The notes under the pieces are model-generated. The model saw nothing but the letters and a program-made list of their open reading frames with translations. It searched no databases and had not been told where the DNA came from. A stretch of 64,000 nucleotides of DNA. It comes from Hyphococcus sp. (GTDB lineage Bacteria; Pseudomonadota; Alphaproteobacteria; Caulobacterales; Parvularculaceae). Location of the stretch: NCBI GenBank assembly GCA_028284345.1, contig JANQRY010000010.1, positions 310,001 through 374,000 on the forward strand, written 5' to 3'. Numbering within the stretch: position 1 is the first letter of the stretch; each line of letters starts with the position of its first letter. Position numbers and translations under genes: made by a program. Below are positions 58,750-64,000 of the stretch, piece by piece.

Positions 58750-59579
58750 GCCGCGCCGCGAAAAGCGTAAACCAGAACGATATGCACGAAGACCATAAGC
58801 AGCAGCACCACGCCTATTGGCGCATGCAACAGGCCCCAATATTTCAGCACCCCCTGCAACGCATAGTGAGTGTCGAGGGTGTTTTTCTGCTCAAGATAGT
58901 CAGCCAGCTGCATGGCGAAAGCAGCTTCGCGCTGGTTGAGATAGCGCATCTGCAATTCCAGATCGTTCAGCCGCAGCAAATGCGGTCGTCGATTTCCCAA
59001 CAGATGCGACGCGACGTCCCTATTGCCCGAGAAGTAGCCGGCCAGGCGCTCGTCATAATAGTCGGACAAGGTGGACGATCTTGATTCTTCAACAGACTGC
59101 GCCAGTTCCCGCTCGAGTCTTTCCCGAAGCCTGGCGGTGTGTTCGGGAATCCGCTCAAAGATGATTTCCTCGCCCAGAAAGGCAAGGCGGCGCGCAAACA
59201 CCCTGTTGATGATCGCGCCCGCAACGCCGACAACAACCACAAGGGCCAGCAGCCCCCCGAGGATCTGCTCTACACGCCCTTCGGGGATTGAGAATTCCAC
59301 GTGGATTGCGAAGGCGGCAATGAGAAAAAAACCGCAATAATAGTGCCATTGCGCCCAGCCTGCATTGGACCCGAGCGGCAGGACGCTGAGTTTCTTTTTC
59401 AGATAGAACGACAGCAGAAAAACGATCAGACCGGCGACCAGCCACCCTGAATAATATTGCTGCGTATGCAGCGACAGCGCGACAATCCTAAACGCATACC
59501 AAGTCAGGGCGATGGCAATGACCAACAAAATGGTATTGCGAAGCCGGCGCCTCATAAATCTCATGCCGGTGGTCTCCAC
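58746..59579 (-). CDS. Membrane protein with histidines placed for heme b
   Basis: 277 residues. Membrane segments: about 16-33, 43-58, 76-91, 105-122 and 245-267. Histidines sit in or next to them: QWHYYCGFFLI, FAIHVEFSIPEG, GLLHAPIGVVLLLMVFVHIV. Two or more pairs could bind b-type hemes, as in NarI/FrdC- or ferric-reductase-like subunits. A hydrophilic, cytoplasmic-looking helical region fills about 125-240. It overlaps the decaheme cytochrome by 4 bp and lies 61 bp after the FeS protein, so it probably passes electrons across the inner membrane between them. No known family is recognised by sequence. Confidence 0.7.
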   Translation of the reverse strand: METTGMRFMRRRLRNTILLVIAIALTWYAFRIVALSLHTQQYYSGWLVAGLIVFLLSFYLKKKLSVLPLGSNAGWAQWHYYCGFFLIAAFAIHVEFSIPEGRVEQILGGLLALVVVVGVAGAIINRVFARRLAFLGEEIIFERIPEHTARLRERLERELAQSVEESRSSTLSDYYDERLAGYFSGNRDVASHLLGNRRPHLLRLNDLELQMRYLNQREAAFAMQLADYLEQKNTLDTHYALQGVLKYWGLLHAPIGVVLLLMVFVHIVLVYAFRGAA

Positions 59580-59640
59580 CCCGTTTGACGACCGTGAAAG
59601 GGCTCAAGGCAGGCAATGCGGGCCGCCAGGGAGGCTTATG

Positions 59641-61374
59641 TCACCGGTCGAGCCAGTCCGCCAGTTCCCCGACGTCCTTTACGTCGATGCGGGTTATGGC
59701 GTCGTGAGAACAGGCCCGCACGCATGCCGGGCCGCCGGGCGAGGTCGAGCATAAATCGCATTTTGTGGCTTTCACAATCGGTATGGATTTGTCGTCCGTG
59801 AGCAGCTTCCCCTCCGTATCGCGAATCGGCACCATGCGAATATTATCATAAGGACAGCTATTGGCGCATGTGGAACAACCGATGCAAGTTTCATCGTTTA
59901 TCGAGACAATCCCGTCTTCCGAACGATGAATGGCGCCGGTGGGACAGCCGATCATGCACACCGGGTCGTCGCAATGCATGCAGGCATTGGCGATCATGTA
60001 GCGCCCGAAGGCGGGCCCATGGCGCACAAATCTTGGATTGTTGTCATGGGCGTTTGCGCATGCGGTGACGCAATCGTCGCATCGCGTACAACGCTCAAGA
60101 TCAATCATCATCGTCTGGGCGCCGTTGACGAACCGGTTTTCCACAAGGAATTCCGTGAACTTGCGATCCACCTGGGACGACGGCTTGCCTAATTGGCGCG
60201 GATCATTCGGCAGCGCATCCAGCCGACGCTCAAGTTCAGATTGAACGGCGCTGTCCCCGCCCGCGCTAAATACGTTCTGCTCGATCCAATCTGTTGGAAT
60301 CCGTATTACATCCGTATAGCCGAGCGCGCCCAGACTGCACCGCAATCTTTGCGGCTCTCCACTCATCCATGAATCGTAAAGTTCCTGCAGACCGAACAAG
60401 CCGCCCGCGGTTAAGTGGCCCAACGTATAATGTCCGTGATTGATGCGGCGGCTGACGCGGGCGAAACCGTTGCGAATGAGCAGTAACGCGTCGGCGTAGT
60501 CGCCGGCGGTTGCAATAACCGGCTCTGCTTCCATCAGGCGATTGAAATCATCGCTGGTTTCAGCGTCCTTCGAGGCTTGCCGAAATTTTCTCTGCCAGGC
60601 GAACTCGCCGTAGACTTCATATTGCGCGACATCCGCCAAGGCCCGGATCTTGTCCTTGGCGACATGCTTGAAAAGCGGGACACTGAGCAAATGTTCGTAA
60701 AGGCCGCGCTCGCGATAGAGATGTTCTATCGTAAACATGAAATCCGGCGCGTATTTGCAAATATCGCGCAGCCCCTGCCAGCGGATTTCGAGAACCAGCA
60801 TCTCCTCCCGGCTGACGACCGTATGGGTCATTTCCGTGCGCCCCAACACCGCCGACTCGCCAAAAAAATCGCCGGATTTGAGCGCGACGGTTTCAGCGCC
60901 CGCCTTTTCAACAAGCGCATCGAGATCAGGGATCGTAACGACGCCGCGCCGGCGCGTATTGCGGCCCAATCTGGTTTTGACCGCGCCGGCGGTTTCCCTG
61001 ACCTCGGGATACCGGTTTTTGACCAGCAGCTTTCGCAGCACCGAAAGGAAAGACGGTCGCGGCGCTTTCACGCGCCCCCAGGCCGCCGGATCAATGCCCG
61101 GCGCAAGAACCAGGGTCGCATTACCGGTTAAAATCAGAAAGGCTGAATTGATGTATGCGCCTGCATTCAGAACGAGCTGGTTCTTCTGATATTGCCGAAC
61201 GCGGCAATCGTTGCGAATGATCTCGCGCAGGCTTAACGATGGCGGGAAGTTCGATTCTTCCATGGTGTCGAAATGCGGGCTCGACAGTATCCAGTCGATA
61301 AGGTCATCCGACATTTCGTCGCAAAAAGGCGTGTCCCATCGCCTCGGTCGCTGTATGATTTTGTGATACGTCAC
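59641..61374 (-). CDS. Cyclic-nucleotide-binding domains fused to a four-cluster [4Fe-4S] electron-transfer domain
   Basis: 577 residues. Two CRP-like cyclic-nucleotide-binding folds come first (about 45-215, with a basic insert near 100-160, and about 225-375): LKSGDFFGESAVLGRTEMTH is the phosphate-binding-cassette pattern (GExA) in the first; the second, LTAGGLFGLQELYDS, lacks the canonical GE..R. The C-terminal part (about 420-560) is an NrfC/DmsB-like ferredoxin with four cysteine sets: 429-432-435-439, 465-468-473-477, 497-500-503-507 and 539-542-551-555. No signal peptide or Tat motif, so it is cytoplasmic. It probably feeds electrons to, or gates, the membrane heme protein at 58746. 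The substrate oxidised is not evident; no catalytic molybdenum or flavin subunit is in the window. Confidence 0.86.
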   Translation of the reverse strand: MTYHKIIQRPRRWDTPFCDEMSDDLIDWILSSPHFDTMEESNFPPSLSLREIIRNDCRVRQYQKNQLVLNAGAYINSAFLILTGNATLVLAPGIDPAAWGRVKAPRPSFLSVLRKLLVKNRYPEVRETAGAVKTRLGRNTRRRGVVTIPDLDALVEKAGAETVALKSGDFFGESAVLGRTEMTHTVVSREEMLVLEIRWQGLRDICKYAPDFMFTIEHLYRERGLYEHLLSVPLFKHVAKDKIRALADVAQYEVYGEFAWQRKFRQASKDAETSDDFNRLMEAEPVIATAGDYADALLLIRNGFARVSRRINHGHYTLGHLTAGGLFGLQELYDSWMSGEPQRLRCSLGALGYTDVIRIPTDWIEQNVFSAGGDSAVQSELERRLDALPNDPRQLGKPSSQVDRKFTEFLVENRFVNGAQTMMIDLERCTRCDDCVTACANAHDNNPRFVRHGPAFGRYMIANACMHCDDPVCMIGCPTGAIHRSEDGIVSINDETCIGCSTCANSCPYDNIRMVPIRDTEGKLLTDDKSIPIVKATKCDLCSTSPGGPACVRACSHDAITRIDVKDVGELADWLDR

Positions 61375-61395
61375 TGCGCCAGCGAGCCTCCGGCG

Positions 61396-62511
61396 TTAAT
61401 GCGGGGTGTAGACCTCGCCCTTGTATTTATCGGGCGTCGGCAGCATTCCATCAACGCCGCTTAAAAGACTTCCGTCGTGACCGTCGGCAAAGCTTCGCGC
61501 GTGTTCAGCGACCACGCCCGCGGCCTCGATCAACGCCGCTTCGTTATTCAGTTTCAGCGTTGCGGATGAGCCGGCCTCAATAATCGCGCTTAGCTGTTCG
61601 CTATCAACCGTTTCGTCGATCTTTTTCAGGAAGGCCAGCGCCCGCTGCGCGCGCATGGCCATCGCCTTTGCATATTCTGCGTTCTCCGTCGCCTTGGCGA
61701 CGCCGCGCAGACCGTATTCATAGTCGAGCATTTTGCCCATGACATAGAGCATCCGGCGCCGTTCAAGCGACGCTTCGGTATTGTCATCCGTATACCAAAC
61801 ATTATGGCGCACTTCGCCTTGCGTCCAACGCACGAGTTCAAACTTGCTGCCTGCCGCATGGCCGCCAACATTGACAAGTTTTTCATTGGGAACCGTGTGG
61901 CAGGAATAACAATTCGCCGCCAACTCATAGAGGTTGCTGGGGCGGATCATGCCCGCCGCGTCGGAGGCGGCAAGCCGCTGGATCTTGTGTTCCGGCGTCT
62001 CGTTTTCGGCCTTAACGTCCTTGCCGCCAAAGTCGCTATGGACGTCGATCCAATCCGCGCCGGCGCCATGGCAAGATTCGCAGGAAATCCCCGCAATCGG
62101 CGCGGGCGCCGCCTCCTCCATCGCCACGGTGAAATGACAGGTCAGGCAGTCGCTTTCCGACTTAATGCGCTTGATGCCCATTTTATCTGCGATGGCCCGG
62201 GCGTCTTCGCTGCGCGGCATATCCTTGAACGTGCTCGAATGGTGGGTCAGACGCCAGGCTTTGACCGTTTCCTTATGGCACTCGGCGCACTCCTCCGGCC
62301 CCTTCACTTTCGCCGGATCCATCCGGAATTCAGCGGCTAAGCCGGTTGAAGCCCAGAGCGCGAAAAACAGCCAAATGCCGGCGCAGAGGAAGAGGCGCGA
62401 AAACGCATCACGGGCGCTCGCGCGAACGGCGCGCCGACCGTCGAAACGATCCGCCGATCCCCCCTTGGCCTGGTCGGAGATATACTCTAAACGTATGTTT
62501 TTACTACGCAT
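61396..62511 (-). CDS. Tetraheme c-type cytochrome (c554-like)
   Basis: 371 residues with an N-terminal signal anchor (about 37-60, ending LAAE; a cleavable signal is possible). Four CxxCH sites: C75, C122, C144 and C201. The pattern ECAECHKETVKAWRLTHHSS, then TFKDMP, and SCESCHGAGADWIDVHSDFG matches the cytochrome c554/c-prime multiheme superfamily. The last 140 residues are helical and unfamiliar. It is transcribed after the porin gene and 21 bp before the FeS protein, so it is probably a periplasmic carrier linking the outer and inner membrane parts of the cluster. Confidence 0.87.
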   Translation of the reverse strand: MRSKNIRLEYISDQAKGGSADRFDGRRAVRASARDAFSRLFLCAGIWLFFALWASTGLAAEFRMDPAKVKGPEECAECHKETVKAWRLTHHSSTFKDMPRSEDARAIADKMGIKRIKSESDCLTCHFTVAMEEAAPAPIAGISCESCHGAGADWIDVHSDFGGKDVKAENETPEHKIQRLAASDAAGMIRPSNLYELAANCYSCHTVPNEKLVNVGGHAAGSKFELVRWTQGEVRHNVWYTDDNTEASLERRRMLYVMGKMLDYEYGLRGVAKATENAEYAKAMAMRAQRALAFLKKIDETVDSEQLSAIIEAGSSATLKLNNEAALIEAAGVVAEHARSFADGHDGSLLSGVDGMLPTPDKYKGEVYTPH

Positions 62512-62815
62512 TTAGATCTACTGTGATCGCCTGCGCGCTGCATTCGCGCAAAGCAACCCTCCCCCCTTTTAACGCCGTCATAATCGAATCAACTGGTACT
62601 ACTAATCTCACCAAAAGTTAACTCGGCAAATCGGGCGCTTTCATGGCGTGCGCGCGGGCCTTGGACAGCGCCGGCGCTGGGCCGCGTTAGAGGCTTCGGG
62701 CCAATGCGGTGCAAGCCTTGTTCCCAGTCCAGGCGGCCCGGTTTGCTTGGGGATAATTTGGGGGCGCCGCGCCGCCGCCCGGGCCAGCCTCACCGACCTC
62801 CGAACCGTCGCGCGC
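62512..62815. other. Intergenic region, 304 bp, no gene seen
   Basis: This GC-rich spacer lies between the tetraheme cytochrome start and the porin 3' end. It contains the perfect palindrome AGCGCCGGCGCT (62667-62678) inside a larger GC-rich hairpin, without an obvious T tract. It may hold the promoter for the 62511-55819 run. Confidence 0.45.
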
Positions 62816-64000
62816 CTAAAGCTTCACCTGCAGCTCTAGCCGCGCCCCGGGGGTCGCGGCGTCGCCGTCCTTTTTGGTGACAAAGGCGTCAAACTGCAAA
62901 AACGCGCGCGTGGCGATGGCGCGCTGGGCGCGCATCCCGACGCCATATTCATTTTCAAGAGTCGGGATCGCATCGCCGGTCTCAAACCGCGCGCCGGCTT
63001 CGACGGTTATCTGCGTGCGTTTGTCTTTAGAGAACTTCTGATACCCGACTGCAGCGCCCGCCGCCTCGCGCGCGCTGTTGCTGAGGGGCGACGGGAACGT
63101 GCCGATGCCCTGCGCGGCAAAAAGCAAGCCCGTTCGCCCGAGCGGACCGCCGGTCAGCGGGCCTCGCGCCGCTGAGGTAAAATTGTCGATCCCGACAAAT
63201 CCGTTGACATACATATTATCGTGCGTGCCCTTGGGCTCCCACGACAACTCCGTAAACAACAGCAGCCCGGTGTCCGATTGCGGCGTCACGCCATCGAGGG
63301 CGTTTGAGTAAGCGGCCCTAAAGGTCGCGTTAGTCCGGCCGATCCGGCGCGTCGCATCGAGGCCGACATTCAGGAGGTCCCCCGCCTGATCGGAAGCCAC
63401 GTAAGCAACATCAACGTTAAAGGTCGTCTTTATCGTATCGATCTGGTTGAACCATCCATAGAATGTGCTGTCTCTGTCTCGACGGTTATCGCCCCGATGC
63501 ACGCCGCCGAAACCGACAAAAAAACTACTTCGCCAGTTGATGATATGAGCGTTGCCCTTAAACCGGATATTGTTTTTGCTGAGGCCAAAACCGTCCATGT
63601 TGTCATTGACGATGAACCCGTCGCCAAAGACGACATTCTGACGCCCGACGCTGAAGCCGATATCGTTTTTCGTGCTGTCGAAGAAATCCCAATTGGGAAA
63701 GATCTCGGCGAGATCGCCTTCAAAAAATATGGTGTCGACCTCGAAATTCAGCTCATCAACAAATCCGTCCTGGCTTTCCGGCGTAAACACCGCGCCGGAG
63801 AAGCCGCCCGTGTTGCGATTATGCAAAGGCGTGACGCCAAACAGGATGCGCTCCGTGCCGCTAAGCTGAAGATTGGCGAACAGATCCAGACGATTGGCCC
63901 ATTCAGAAACATTCTCGTCGCTCTCGCTCTTATAGCCCTGAACAGCCGTGCGAAAGTTGCCGTAAACCCACAATGACGGCGTCCAGACCGCGCCGGTTGG
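62816..64000 (-). CDS. Outer-membrane beta-barrel (porin-like) protein, 5' end beyond window
   Basis: The minus-strand frame continues from the right edge (reading PTGAVWTPSLWVYGNFRTAV) to a stop at 62816, giving at least 395 residues. A TTG at 63973 lies inside the frame but is not a plausible start. The sequence alternates amphipathic strands typical of porins: SEWANRLDLFANLQLSGTER, GFSVGRQNVVFGDGFIVNDN, TRRIGRTNATFRAAYSNALD, TQITVEAGARFETGD, ending in ARLELQVKL with a strand-like C-terminus, though Leu and not the usual Phe is last. Position next to multiheme cytochromes suggests a porin-cytochrome conduit or a solute channel; the lack of the N-terminus limits the call. Confidence 0.72.
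   Translation of the reverse strand, partial: PTGAVWTPSLWVYGNFRTAVQGYKSESDENVSEWANRLDLFANLQLSGTERILFGVTPLHNRNTGGFSGAVFTPESQDGFVDELNFEVDTIFFEGDLAEIFPNWDFFDSTKNDIGFSVGRQNVVFGDGFIVNDNMDGFGLSKNNIRFKGNAHIINWRSSFFVGFGGVHRGDNRRDRDSTFYGWFNQIDTIKTTFNVDVAYVASDQAGDLLNVGLDATRRIGRTNATFRAAYSNALDGVTPQSDTGLLLFTELSWEPKGTHDNMYVNGFVGIDNFTSAARGPLTGGPLGRTGLLFAAQGIGTFPSPLSNSAREAAGAAVGYQKFSKDKRTQITVEAGARFETGDAIPTLENEYGVGMRAQRAIATRAFLQFDAFVTKKDGDAATPGARLELQVKL

Noticed and set aside
1..64000. CRISPR arrays, tRNA, rRNA and prophage
   Set aside because: I saw no regularly spaced direct repeats, no cloverleaf with a CCA-type acceptor, no rRNA sequence and no phage structural or integrase genes.

Overview
The window is a chromosome segment of a motile, Gram-negative alphaproteobacterium. 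The flaF-flbT pair beside the flagellin, the short FlgJ without a muramidase domain, and the MotE-like and DUF1217-like flagellar genes all point to that class. A marine Caulobacterales/Parvularculales-type lineage is my inference; no rRNA or other marker gene is present to test it.

Region 1 (1 to about 19.6 kb) is a surface-glycan island, AT-richer by eye than the rest and with genes on both strands. It holds glycosyltransferases, two sulfotransferase-domain proteins, two FkbM-type methyltransferase domains, another methyltransferase, a Wzx-like flippase, a polytopic GT-C-like membrane protein and a CMP-sugar synthetase-like cytidylyltransferase. Several genes are multidomain fusions: GT2 + exostosin-like, sulfotransferase + exostosin-like, and GT4-like + FkbM + membrane anchor + coiled coil. 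IS3-type transposase debris and other broken coding fragments lie between them, as expected for an island that turns over by horizontal transfer. The product is probably a sulfated, methylated surface polysaccharide, or glycosylation of a surface structure.

Region 2 (about 19.7 to 53.9 kb) is a nearly complete flagellar locus. It contains: fliM and motB; hook and rod genes (flgE, flgK, flgL, flgI, flgF, flgG, flgA, flgH, flgD, fliK, flgJ, flgB, flgC, fliE); MS-ring, switch and export genes (fliF, fliG, fliN, fliH, fliI, fliJ-like, fliP, fliQ, fliR, flhA, flhB); fliL, a DUF6468-like gene, a motE-like gene, motA and an exported AMIN/helical-repeat-like protein; a second FliL-like gene; an FlgN-like chaperone; the flagellin with flaF and flbT; and a lytic transglycosylase. 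Many neighbours overlap by 4 bp, so they are probably translationally coupled. I see no fliO, fliD, fliS, flgM, flagellar sigma factor or sigma-54 activator here.

Region 3 (54.2 to 55.7 kb) is a small c-di-GMP pair, a GGEEF diguanylate cyclase and a convergent PilZ protein.

Region 4 (55.8 kb to the right edge) is an electron-transfer cluster on the minus strand. In transcription order it encodes a beta-barrel porin (cut by the edge), a tetraheme c554-like cytochrome, a protein with two cyclic-nucleotide-binding-like domains and four [4Fe-4S] sites, a membrane protein with histidines placed for heme b, a membrane-anchored decaheme cytochrome and a class I cytochrome c lipoprotein. Together these could form a redox path from the cytoplasmic face to the outer membrane. 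I regard this as the most interesting candidate system in the window.
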